Part shown: in pieces, positions 1 to 7,872 of the stretch
How positions within the stretch are numbered: the first letter of the stretch is position 1
Layout of the letters: each line of letters starts with the position of its first letter
Translations under genes and position numbers: made by a program
The notes under the pieces: model-generated
What the model was told of the DNA's origin: nothing
Databases searched by the model: none
Seen by the model: the letters and a program-made list of their open reading frames with translations, nothing else
Assembly: GCA_036274055.1 (NCBI GenBank)
Contig: DASUGM010000223.1
Coordinates: forward strand, 1-26,919
Direction of reading: 5' to 3'
Length of the DNA: 26,919 bases
DNA from: DASUGM01 sp036274055
GTDB taxonomy: Bacteria > Acidobacteriota > Vicinamibacteria > Vicinamibacterales > SCN-69-37

Positions 1-409
<409 letters not shown>

Positions 410-696
410 TTGATTCTTTTATAAGTGCCCTCACGCGAACATCGCGTGTGTGGTGAGGAAGAACTACCGTTTGCAGGGTATTTAGTTGTCGAAGATCCGT
501 TCGACATTGCGCGAAGGGGCGCGGGTATGCCGCGACTCGAGCGCAGGTGCCGGCGGGCGTATGTTCCGCCGCCACACTTGATATTTGAAAAGCACGTGCA
601 ACTTGGAACGTGGAACTTTGAACTCTCAACTTGGGTTCTAAAGTTCAGGTCCGAGTTCGAAGTTCTAAGTTCCGGCGCCGCAGGCGCCGGCAAGGT
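410..696 (+). other. 23S-5S internal transcribed spacer
   Basis: This 287-base spacer lies between the 23S and 5S genes. I find no tRNA in it: there is no acceptor or T-loop pattern. Its second half holds an imperfect inverted repeat (605-673) and a perfect short hairpin (672-690), listed separately. The spacer is long for a 23S-5S gap, which in many bacteria is about 100 bases or less. The repeat may account for the extra length, but that is an inference. Confidence 0.8.
605..690. repeat. Palindromic repeat in rRNA spacer
   Basis: The arms 605-625 and 653-673 are complementary at 18 of 21 positions around a 27-base loop. Both arms are built from variants of GGAACTTTGAAC and its complement GTTCTAAGTTC, and further copies lie in the loop. 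Directly after it is a perfect 8-bp hairpin, CCGGCGCC at 672-679 and GGCGCCGG at 683-690, with a 3-base loop. The element would be transcribed as part of the pre-rRNA and fold there. It may act as a processing stem or be a neutral repeat. Confidence 0.7.
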
Positions 697-815
<119 letters not shown>

Positions 816-825
816 TTATTCTCAG

Positions 826-863
826 AGGCCGCATCAGTCACAAGCTGATGCGGCCTTTTTTCT
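826..863 (+). terminator. Intrinsic terminator of the rRNA operon
   Basis: A perfect 12-bp stem pairs 826-837 (AGGCCGCATCAG) with 845-856 around a 7-base loop. It is followed by a run of six or more T residues. It lies just after the 5S gene and is well placed to end the rRNA operon. Confidence 0.95.
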
Positions 864-914
864 TGTACCGCGGTTTCCGGGCCGCAGCGGCGCGCCGACC
901 CGACCGGACGGCGC

Positions 915-3533
915 TCAGTCGCGAAGCACCGTAACCAGCGAGGTGCGCGCCGCCCGGCGCGCCGGAACCAGGCACGCCGTCACCGCGACCAGGGCAATCA
1001 CGGCGGCGACGCCGGCGAGGATCCGCCAGGACGCAGGCGTGACCTCCGCAAGCACGAACGACGCGACGGCGCCGCGGATCCAATAGCTGCCAAGCGCGGC
1101 GACGGCCAGGCCAATCGCGGTCAACTTCAGACCCTCGAGCAGAATCCGCTTGCCGATGCCCGCGGGCGTGTCGCCGACGGCAAGGCGAATGCCGATCTCC
1201 CGACGCCGCCGTTCGACGCTGAAGGCAATCACCCCGAAGATGCCGATCGCGCCGAGCGCGAGCGCGACGCCGGTGAACCACAGCAGCAGCGTCGCCGCGG
1301 TGCGCCGCGACGTGCCCGCGGACCGATCGGCGAGCGCCTGCAGGGTCATGACGGCGTCCATCGGCACGTCGCGGTCGACGTCGTGGAGAATCGTTCGCAT
1401 CAGCGGCGTCAGGTCCGGACCCGAGCCGTCATGCCTGACGATGACGGTTGAAAACGGCGAGACGGCGAAGACCTCGTTGAAGCTGTGTCTGAAGTAGATG
1501 GTCGGCCGGCCGGCGCGGACGGGACCGAAGTCGCGGAAGTCGCCGACGACGCCGATCACGTCGACCGGCGGCGCGGTGGTTGCGGTGCGAAGTCTCCGGC
1601 CGACGGCGCTCGCCGCGCCGAACAGCTGACCCGCGAGCTGTTCGCTGATCACGACCTGTCCGGCCTCGGCGGCGCCGGCGGCGAGGCTGTCCCTGAACGT
1701 GCGACCCTCCCGCACGGTGATGCCGAGCGCGGCAAAGAAACCCGGTGTGACCGCGCGGTACTCGACGATCGGCAACGACCGCGACGGGTCGTCGGCGAGC
1801 GCGACTTCGCCGTTGGTGCCGCCAGCGAACGGCCGCCGCGTGGTCGCGCCCACTCCGCGGACACCCGGCAGCGCGGCCAGACGGTTCGTCAGATCGTCGA
1901 TGAAGCGCGAGATGTGCGCCGGATCGGGATAGCGGCTGGCGGGCAGTCCGACCTCGAAGGTGATCGCGCGATCGAGTGGCACGCCCATGTCGACGCGTGA
2001 GAGCGCGTAGATCGTGCTGGCGACCAGCAGCGCCGCCTGCAGGAGCAACGCCGACAACGCGACTTCCGCCGTGACGAGGACAAGCCGGGCGCGGAGCGAC
2101 GCGGCCGAGCTGCCGCGGGCATCAGTGCGCAGGCTGTCGGCATCGGTCGTCGGTTTCAGACTGGCCAGTGCGGCGATGCAGAACGCCGCGATCACGCCGG
2201 CGCCGGCCGCGATCAGGAAGCTCCCGGCCGCGAAGGCCACCGTGTTCGAACGCGGGAACGTGTCGCCGTAACGCGCGACGACAACGGGCACGGCCCAGGA
2301 GGCGAACAGGGCGCCGGCAAGTCCGGCGGGGACGGCGATCACCAGGGCCTCGGCGAGGTGCTGCGCGAACAGGCGCCCGCGCGTGGCCCCCAGCGCGCGG
2401 CGGACGAGCGCGTCGCGCCGGCGCTGTTGGGCGCGACCGAGGGTGAGGCCGGTCACGTTGATCAGCGCCACCGCCAGCAGCACCACCGCTCCGGCGCCGA
2501 TGAGCTGGAGCATTGCGCGGCTGTTGGCGCCGCCGAAGCTGCCAATCCACTCCGCGATTGGCATGACGTTCATGGTCCAGGCCGCGTTTTCTACCGGGTA
2601 TTCGCGGGCGAGCGCGGCGAACAGCGCGCGCAGTTCGTCACGCGCCTGTTCGACGGTCACGCCAGCGTGGAGACGCCCAATCGGCTCAATCGATCGTCGT
2701 CGTCGTGCATTCAGCGCTTCGGCATCCCACCGGATCGGCTTCCAGAAATCGACGGCGCCGAGGGCCACCTGATCGGGCCCGGCGATGCCAATCACGGTGT
2801 GATCGACGAGATCAATCTGGACGGTCTGTCCAATCGCGTCGCGGCGGCCGCCGAGAAGGCGCCGCCACGCCCGCTCGCTGATGACGACGACTCGCCGTGT
2901 CGGCTGATCCGCCGCTTCGAACCATCGGCCCGCCAGCGGCGGGAGCTCGAAGACGTCGAAAAAATTCGCCGTGACGTAAGCGCCTTGTAGACGCTCGGAG
3001 AGCTCGGGGCCAGTGACGATGGCGCGCTCAGAGCGATAGGCGGCCATCACCTCGAGTGTCCGCGTCTGCCGCTGCAGGTCGACGAAATTGGGGATCGACG
3101 CCGACGAAAGACCGACCGGATTCTTCAGGCTCGCGTCGCCGAAGCGGACGAGCCGTTCAGGATGCGGGAACGGCAGCGGCTCGAGCATCGCGCCGTAGAC
3201 GACCGTCCCGATTGTCGTCGCCGCGCCGATGCCGAGCGCCAGCGTCGTCGCGCAGCCCAGCCAATACACCGGCGCGTGCACGAGCCCGCGAGTCGACTGG
3301 CGCAAATCGAGCCGGAACGCGGCGGCGCTCCGGCCGGTCATCGCGAGCGCGCCCGCCGTCGCATATCGCAGCGTCAACCGAAGGCAGGCGGTCGCGTACT
3401 TCAATCGCGTCACCGCGCCGATCGGGCGCTGGGCGTACTCTTCGCGCAGATCGCCGGCGATGCTGCGCCCGCGGACGTCGTTGCCGACGACGCGGAGGAG
3501 CAGCCGCTCGAACAGTGGACCGCGGCCGCTCAT
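915..3533 (-). CDS. ADOP-family MacB/FtsX-type permease
   Basis: This is an 872-residue membrane protein resembling the permease half of MacB-type ABC transporters, duplicated in one chain: two extracytoplasmic MacB-like domains and two FtsX-like membrane units. The N-terminus (about 1-60, including SIAGDLREEYAQ) is a permease prefix domain of the type found in acidobacterial 'duplicated orphan permeases'. A first membrane segment follows near 88-112. The C-terminus carries the typical RRREIGIRLAVG block, two more membrane segments and the closing PARRAARTS motif. No ATPase is encoded beside it. I chose the ATG at 3533 because it overlaps the stop codon of the upstream PadR gene as ATGA, which indicates translational coupling. 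The frame stays open upstream, but there it only shadows padR. Substrate and role are unknown; family membership is strong. Confidence 0.9.
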   Translation of the reverse strand: MSGRGPLFERLLLRVVGNDVRGRSIAGDLREEYAQRPIGAVTRLKYATACLRLTLRYATAGALAMTGRSAAAFRLDLRQSTRGLVHAPVYWLGCATTLALGIGAATTIGTVVYGAMLEPLPFPHPERLVRFGDASLKNPVGLSSASIPNFVDLQRQTRTLEVMAAYRSERAIVTGPELSERLQGAYVTANFFDVFELPPLAGRWFEAADQPTRRVVVISERAWRRLLGGRRDAIGQTVQIDLVDHTVIGIAGPDQVALGAVDFWKPIRWDAEALNARRRRSIEPIGRLHAGVTVEQARDELRALFAALAREYPVENAAWTMNVMPIAEWIGSFGGANSRAMLQLIGAGAVVLLAVALINVTGLTLGRAQQRRRDALVRRALGATRGRLFAQHLAEALVIAVPAGLAGALFASWAVPVVVARYGDTFPRSNTVAFAAGSFLIAAGAGVIAAFCIAALASLKPTTDADSLRTDARGSSAASLRARLVLVTAEVALSALLLQAALLVASTIYALSRVDMGVPLDRAITFEVGLPASRYPDPAHISRFIDDLTNRLAALPGVRGVGATTRRPFAGGTNGEVALADDPSRSLPIVEYRAVTPGFFAALGITVREGRTFRDSLAAGAAEAGQVVISEQLAGQLFGAASAVGRRLRTATTAPPVDVIGVVGDFRDFGPVRAGRPTIYFRHSFNEVFAVSPFSTVIVRHDGSGPDLTPLMRTILHDVDRDVPMDAVMTLQALADRSAGTSRRTAATLLLWFTGVALALGAIGIFGVIAFSVERRRREIGIRLAVGDTPAGIGKRILLEGLKLTAIGLAVAALGSYWIRGAVASFVLAEVTPASWRILAGVAAVIALVAVTACLVPARRAARTSLVTVLRD

Positions 3534-3856
3534 TCGAGCACCTCCTCGACGCCTTTCCAGAGATGCAACAGCGCCCGGCGCGACGCTTTCAAGGCGGCGA
3601 TGCCGGGCTTGGTGACGATGAACCGGCGGCGCGGGTGACCGCCGCGATCGGGCGACGGATCCTCCTCGACCGCGCGAACGTAGCCCTTCTCCTCGAGCCG
3701 ATCGAGCGTCCGGTAGAGCGCGCCGCGCGACGGCGTGCGGCCCATGACACCGGTCAGGTGGGATCTCAGGCCGATGACGTAGGCGGCGTCCCGTTGACGG
3801 AGGATGGCCAGGAGCACGAGCTGCTCCCATTCGCCGAGAAACGCTGAGGTGGGCAT
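3530..3856 (-). CDS. PadR-family transcriptional regulator
   Basis: This is a 108-residue winged-helix repressor-type protein. The N-terminal helix (LGEWEQLVLLAILR), the recognition region (RTPSRGALYRTLDRLEEKGYV) and the wing (RRRFIVTKPGIAAL) match small PadR proteins that accompany ADOP permeases. The ATG at 3856 is preceded by AGAGGA at a good distance. The stop overlaps the permease start by 4 bases, so the two form one operon with the regulator first. A palindrome over the probable promoter (3866-3890) suggests autoregulation. The inducing ligand is unknown. Confidence 0.93.
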   Translation of the reverse strand: MPTSAFLGEWEQLVLLAILRQRDAAYVIGLRSHLTGVMGRTPSRGALYRTLDRLEEKGYVRAVEEDPSPDRGGHPRRRFIVTKPGIAALKASRRALLHLWKGVEEVLE

Positions 3857-3865
3857 CGGTGTCCT

Positions 3866-3890
3866 CTTTGTATGCTGAGTGTATACAAAG
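3866..3890 (-). promoter_or_regulatory. Probable PadR operator and promoter
   Basis: CTTTGTAT (3866-3873) and ATACAAAG (3883-3890) form a perfect 8-bp inverted repeat with a 9-base spacer, just upstream of padR. On the minus strand a TACACT box (3878-3883) lies between the arms and fits a -10 element. The spacing and AT-rich arms resemble known PadR operators. Bound repressor would cover the -10, so negative autoregulation of the padR-permease operon is the simple reading. Confidence 0.7.
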
Positions 3891-3927
3891 ACGACACGGC
3901 GAGCCCGGCGGTTAGTCGCGGGCGGCG

Positions 3928-4596
3928 TCAGCTCCGGCGGCGAAAGGCCGCTTCGTAAATGACCGGCGGCCCGCCGGCCAGCCGAATCGACGGCGAACGG
4001 TTGTATTCCGTCAACGGCACGGCCGGCTCGGGCGAAAACCCGTGCGCGTCGAGCAAGTCCATCAGCTGCGTTTCAGTGAGAAATGTCTGCGGTCTTCCCG
4101 AGAACTGCGTGAACGCGAAGGGTTCTCCGGCAATGGGCACCGCGTCGTCTGGGAGCGTGTGGCGCGAGAACGTGAACACGAACAGCGCCGCGCCCGGCCG
4201 GGCGACGCGTGCAGCCTCAGCAACGGCGGCGCGCAACTCGCGAGCGGAGCCGGCGAGGTTCCAGATGCCGTGTGCGATGACGAGATCGCAGCTTGCGCTC
4301 GCGATCGGGATCCCGTCCATCCGGGCCCGAATCAGGGTGAACCGATCGGAGACGCCTTCCTGCCGCGCGCGCTCCGCGGCAGCCGCGAGCATCGGCCACG
4401 ATAGATCGACACCGGTGACGCTCCAGCCCTGCTGCGCCATCGGCACGGCGTTGCGGCCGGCGCCGCAGCCAAGGTCGAGGGCCCGGCCGGCGCCCGGTCG
4501 GCGCCGTTCCCGCTCCGCGAAGCTCATGAGAACATCGTTGGGCGGCGATCGCACGAACCCGGCGACGGTGTCCGGGGCGCTCCATGGGTCACTCAT
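3928..4596 (-). CDS. Class I SAM-dependent methyltransferase
   Basis: This is a 222-residue protein with a Rossmann-fold methyltransferase core. Motif I, which binds S-adenosylmethionine, is LDLGCGAG at about 40-47, and the acidic residue that holds the ribose is D64 in VTGVDLS. Later strands follow in usual order (DLVIAHGIW, then PGAALFVFTFSR). It belongs to the broad Methyltransf_11/25-type group, whose substrates range from small molecules to lipids and cannot be read from the sequence. The start at 4596 leaves 42 bases to the divergent epimerase-like gene, so the two could share a regulatory region. The last 12 or so residues contain RLAGGPPVIYEAAFRRR, which looks like a normal C-terminal strand. 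No clear Shine-Dalgarno sequence precedes the start. Confidence 0.88.
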   Translation of the reverse strand: MSDPWSAPDTVAGFVRSPPNDVLMSFAERERRRPGAGRALDLGCGAGRNAVPMAQQGWSVTGVDLSWPMLAAAAERARQEGVSDRFTLIRARMDGIPIASASCDLVIAHGIWNLAGSARELRAAVAEAARVARPGAALFVFTFSRHTLPDDAVPIAGEPFAFTQFSGRPQTFLTETQLMDLLDAHGFSPEPAVPLTEYNRSPSIRLAGGPPVIYEAAFRRRS

Positions 4597-4638
4597 GTCC
4601 GATCAGCCACAGCACATCATGTCCGGTCCCGTGTCGTC

Positions 4639-5628
4639 ATGTATCTCCTGACTGGCGCGACCGGCTTTGTCGGCGGCGTGCTGGCGCGTCAACTCGTCGC
4701 CGCCGGACATTCGCTGCGCGCGATCGTCCGGACGCCAGGCAACGCCGGCGCGCTGCGGGAGCTCGGCGTCGAGCTGCACCCGGGCGACGTCACCGACAAG
4801 GCGTCGATGCGCGCGCCGATGACCGGCGTCGACGGCGTGTTCCACGTCGCCGGATGGTACAGGCTCGGCGTCACCGCTCGCGATCGCGCCATCGCCGAGG
4901 CGACCAATGTCCACGGCACCCGTAACGTCCTCGAGCTGATGCGGGAGCTCAGGGTCCCGAAAGGCGTCTACACGTCCACGCTCGCGGTGAACTCGGACAC
5001 GCACGGAGAACTCGTCGACGAGAACTATCGCTTTGACGGCAGACACTTGTCGATCTATGACGAGACGAAAGCGCGCGCTCATGACGTCGCCAGCGAGTTC
5101 ATCGCTGGCGGCCTGCCGCTGGTGATCGTCCAACCCGGCGTCATCTACGGTCCCGGCGACACCAGCTCGCTCAAGACGACGCTGTTGCAGTTTCTGCAGC
5201 GCAAGCTGCCGGCGATTCCGGCAAGAACTGCATTCTGCTGGGCGCACGTCGACGACGTCGCGCACGGTCACGTGCTCGCGATGCAGCGCGGCCAGGCCGG
5301 ACGCAACTACTTCATCTGCGGACCGGTGCACACGATGGAGGAAGGCCTACAGGTCGCGAGCGAAGTCAGCGGCGTGCCGATGCCGCGAATGCGTTTACGG
5401 CCGGGGATGATGCGCGCGATGTCGACAGTGACCGCCGTGATCGAGCAGGTCGTGACCTTGCCTGCCGATTACGCCTCAGAGACCCTTCGGGCGATGGCCG
5501 GCACGACCTACATCGGCAGCAACGCACGCGCGAAGGCCGAGCTCGGATGGACGGTGCGGGAGCTGCGAGACGGTTGGGCGGAAACCGTGCGTTACGAAGC
5601 CGGTTTGCTGGCGCTCAGCGCGCGGTGA
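4639..5628 (+). CDS. NAD-dependent epimerase/dehydratase-like protein
   Basis: This is a 329-residue extended (atypical) short-chain dehydrogenase. The nucleotide-binding TGATGFVGG motif starts at residue 5. The NAG-like segment is HVAGWY, the active-site Tyr-Lys pair is Y140-x3-K144 (IYDETK), and QPGVIYGPGD follows as in dihydroflavonol-reductase-like and hopanoid-associated (HpnA-like) sugar epimerases. The substrate is not evident; candidates include nucleotide sugars and sterol- or isoprenoid-like ketones. It diverges from the methyltransferase gene and ends 14 bases before a convergent gene. The start is at the first in-frame ATG and leaves the glycine motif close to the N-terminus, as expected. 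The Shine-Dalgarno sequence is weak. Confidence 0.88.
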   Translation: MYLLTGATGFVGGVLARQLVAAGHSLRAIVRTPGNAGALRELGVELHPGDVTDKASMRAPMTGVDGVFHVAGWYRLGVTARDRAIAEATNVHGTRNVLELMRELRVPKGVYTSTLAVNSDTHGELVDENYRFDGRHLSIYDETKARAHDVASEFIAGGLPLVIVQPGVIYGPGDTSSLKTTLLQFLQRKLPAIPARTAFCWAHVDDVAHGHVLAMQRGQAGRNYFICGPVHTMEEGLQVASEVSGVPMPRMRLRPGMMRAMSTVTAVIEQVVTLPADYASETLRAMAGTTYIGSNARAKAELGWTVRELRDGWAETVRYEAGLLALSAR

Positions 5629-5642
5629 CCCGCAGCACGCGG

Positions 5643-6734
5643 CTACGAATCCATCGCGTACAGCAACACGATGACGGCAATCAAAATCGCGACCGTCAGG
5701 AAGAAGATCTTCCATGCCGAGTAGGGATACTGGCCGGCGATCACGCCGGTGTAACCATTCGCGACGACCTGAAACTTCCTCCGCCCGTAGTCGTACGCCA
5801 CCAGCCAGACCGGCACGAGGATGTGCTTGAACGTCTGATTGGAATAGGTCGGATGAATCTGCAGATTCCGGTAGGTGTCACCCGGCACTTGCGCCGCGCA
5901 GAGTTGCTCGAGCTTGGCGTGCATCTGATTCTGCGAGGCGCCGGCGGCATCGAAGAGCACGACCTGATAGTGCTCGACGACGTGCCCGGCCAGAAATGCG
6001 ATGTCGTACGGCACCAGCTCCTGCGTCGGAAACGGCTCGACCTGACGGAGCAGGCCGAGATCGATCCCGTGCGTGCCCGGCACCGGCTCGTCATCGAAGA
6101 AATGCTCGATCTGTCCTGACGCCGGCTCCCAGCGGACGCGGCGCTCCTGGCGCATCTCGGTGCGGCCGTTCACGGTGTGCGGCACGCTGACGTAGTAGTA
6201 GTAGCCGGCGTCGGCCTCCCATGGGCATACGACATTGGCGTCGAAGGTCCAATAGGGAATGTAGAGACTGCTGATCGTGTCGATCAGCGACGCGCGGGCC
6301 AGGCGATTCGGCGCCAGCCACTTGCTTTTCCACCACCGCCGCATGTCGTCGCGAACGCGATCGGCGGGAATCTTGAACGGGAGCAGACTTTCAGGCCGGA
6401 TCGGCGCTTTGATCTCGTTGTAGGCAACCAGCGCCGGTGATCCGCAGAACTCGCAGTTCTGACCGACGCGGGCGGCGCCGAAGACCATCACCGCCTTGCA
6501 GCTCTGACATTGGACGCTGCGCGTTTCGGTCTGCCAGCCGCGGTTTTCCTCCGGCAGCTCGCGCAGCGCTTTGACCAGGTCGTTTTCGACGGCTTTGCCG
6601 GTCTCACGATCGATGACGTACGGCGATTCGGTGCCGCAGTACGGGCAGACGAGCTTCTGCTTCGACGGATTCCACTCCGCCTGCGCGCCGCAGGCGGGGC
6701 ACGCGTGCTTGTCGAGTGCCGAGATCTCGGCCAT
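5643..6734 (-). CDS. Double zinc-ribbon membrane protein, YdjG-like
   Basis: This is a 363-residue protein with two zinc ribbons at the N-terminus: C12-x2-C15 with C30-x2-C33, and C76-x2-C79 with C94-x2-C97. A long central region is rich in Trp and Tyr (SLYIPYWTFDANVVCPWEADAGYYYYV). One hydrophobic segment (about 340-360) sits at the very end, giving a tail-anchored layout with the ribbons in the cytoplasm. Proteins of this type are often misannotated as helicase or PriA-like because of the ribbons; I see no helicase motif. The gene starts 21 bases after the stop of the SPFH gene, so they form one operon. In Bacillus, comparable zinc-ribbon and SPFH genes (ydjG, ydjI) sit with a PspA homologue in an envelope-stress cluster; I recall this as family knowledge. 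Its molecular role is unknown. Confidence 0.82.
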   Translation of the reverse strand: MAEISALDKHACPACGAQAEWNPSKQKLVCPYCGTESPYVIDRETGKAVENDLVKALRELPEENRGWQTETRSVQCQSCKAVMVFGAARVGQNCEFCGSPALVAYNEIKAPIRPESLLPFKIPADRVRDDMRRWWKSKWLAPNRLARASLIDTISSLYIPYWTFDANVVCPWEADAGYYYYVSVPHTVNGRTEMRQERRVRWEPASGQIEHFFDDEPVPGTHGIDLGLLRQVEPFPTQELVPYDIAFLAGHVVEHYQVVLFDAAGASQNQMHAKLEQLCAAQVPGDTYRNLQIHPTYSNQTFKHILVPVWLVAYDYGRRKFQVVANGYTGVIAGQYPYSAWKIFFLTVAILIAVIVLLYAMDS

Positions 6735-6755
6735 CAGGACGTCGGCCGGCGCACG

Positions 6756-7811
6756 CTACTGCGCGAGGTACTCGTCGAGTGAAGCGCGGCGAATGCGCCA
6801 GGCGGTGCCAATCTTCTTGCCCTTGAGTTCGCCGGATTCGAGGATCGTCATGACATCGGTTTCCGAGACGCCGAGCACTTTCGCGGCATCGGCCGGGCTC
6901 AGGAGGTCGGGAATCGGCGGCGCCGCCGGCGCCACCGTCGGCGTCGCGCCGCCGCCGGTGAAGCCCTGGTTCATCATCTGCTGCGCGATGCCGAACCCGA
7001 CCGCGAGTTCGGCCGCCGTTCCTGCCGCGCCGCCGCCGCCCTGGCCGCTCTCGAAGCCTTTGCCCATCTGGTACTTCACGTAGTCGTTGAGGTTGCCGAT
7101 CGCGGCCATGCTCGATCGCTTGTCGATCGCCTGCTCGACCTCCGGCGGCACGCTCACGTTTTCGACGATGAAGCTGGCGATCTCGAGCCCGTACTTCGAC
7201 GTCACCGCCGGATTGATCAACGGCAACAGCGCGTCGCCGAGTTCCGAATAGCGCGCGGCGACATCGAGCACCGGGACCTTCGCGGTCGCCAGCGCGTCGG
7301 TGAAGATGCTGACGATGCGCGACCGCATCGTGTCGGCGAACTCGTCGAGACGGAAGTTATGATCCGATCCGGCGACTTCGCGGAGAAACGTCTTGACGTC
7401 CACAATCTTGAAGTCGTAGGTCCCGAACGCGCGGGCGCGGACGACGCCGAAGTCGCTGTCGCGCAGCATGATCGGATTCGACGTGCCCCACTTGTTGCCG
7501 GTGAACAGCCGGGTGATGACGTAATACACGTCGGCCTTGAACGGTGAATTGAAGCCGTACTTCCAGGATTTCAGCTTGGTCAACACCGGGATGTTGTCGG
7601 TCGTCAGCGTGTGCTTGCCGGGCAGGAACGTGTCGCCGAATTCGCCGAGATAGACGAACTGCACCGTCTGCGACTCACGGACGATGAGCTGGGCGCCGTT
7701 CTTGATCGCCTTGTCGTCGTCTGGAAAGCGATACGACAACGTGTCACGCGAGTCATCGGTCCACTCGATGACGTCAATCAGTTCGCCTTTGATGAAGTCC
7801 ATCAATCCCAT
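6756..7811 (-). CDS. SPFH-domain protein with C-terminal HTH, YdjI-like
   Basis: This is a 351-residue protein. It opens with MGLMDFIKGELIDVIEW, typical of the YdjI-like SPFH group (also labelled 'virion core protein-like'). The SPFH/Band 7 region covers about residues 35-240, with family hallmarks such as GKHTLTTDNIPVL, WKYGFNSPFKA and NPIMLRD. A Gly/Ala/Pro linker (250-300) follows. Residues 302-351 then form an excisionase-type helix-turn-helix (LSPADAAKVLGVSETDVMTI, then GKKIGTAWRIRRASLDEYL). I chose the ATG at 7811 for the family start and a GGGAG about 9 bases upstream. The reading frame stays open further upstream, but only antisense to the tonB-like gene. It is the first gene of an operon with the zinc-ribbon protein. 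SPFH proteins scaffold membrane domains; the HTH is the unusual part. Confidence 0.9.
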   Translation of the reverse strand: MGLMDFIKGELIDVIEWTDDSRDTLSYRFPDDDKAIKNGAQLIVRESQTVQFVYLGEFGDTFLPGKHTLTTDNIPVLTKLKSWKYGFNSPFKADVYYVITRLFTGNKWGTSNPIMLRDSDFGVVRARAFGTYDFKIVDVKTFLREVAGSDHNFRLDEFADTMRSRIVSIFTDALATAKVPVLDVAARYSELGDALLPLINPAVTSKYGLEIASFIVENVSVPPEVEQAIDKRSSMAAIGNLNDYVKYQMGKGFESGQGGGGAAGTAAELAVGFGIAQQMMNQGFTGGGATPTVAPAAPPIPDLLSPADAAKVLGVSETDVMTILESGELKGKKIGTAWRIRRASLDEYLAQ

Positions 7812-7841
7812 GTCTGTGTGCTCCCGGGAAGCCGTCCCGCC

Positions 7842-7847
7842 ATTGTA
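7842..7847 (-). promoter_or_regulatory. Possible -10 box for the SPFH operon
   Basis: On the minus strand a TACAAT box lies about 30 bases upstream of the SPFH start codon. This would give a short leader carrying the GGGAG ribosome-binding site. No clear -35 is seen. The 61-base gap (7812-7872) also has to hold the promoter of the divergent tonB-like gene. Confidence 0.45.
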
Positions 7848-7872
7848 GTGGAGCGGCGCGTCTAAGCAGGAG

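Noticed and set aside
410..696. tRNA in the 23S-5S spacer
   Set aside because: No cloverleaf, T-loop GTTCRA in the right setting, or acceptor pairing; the GTTC words belong to the palindromic repeat.
915..3533. Complete MacAB-type exporter
   Set aside because: No ATPase or membrane-fusion gene is near either permease; these are orphan duplicated permeases.
3534..3830. Upstream extension of the first ADOP permease by 99 codons
   Set aside because: It is Arg/His-rich antisense-like sequence overlapping padR; the ATGA overlap at 3530-3533 gives a better start.
5643..6734. PriA/helicase identity for the zinc-ribbon protein
   Set aside because: Only zinc ribbons are shared; no Walker or helicase motifs, and the protein ends in a membrane anchor.
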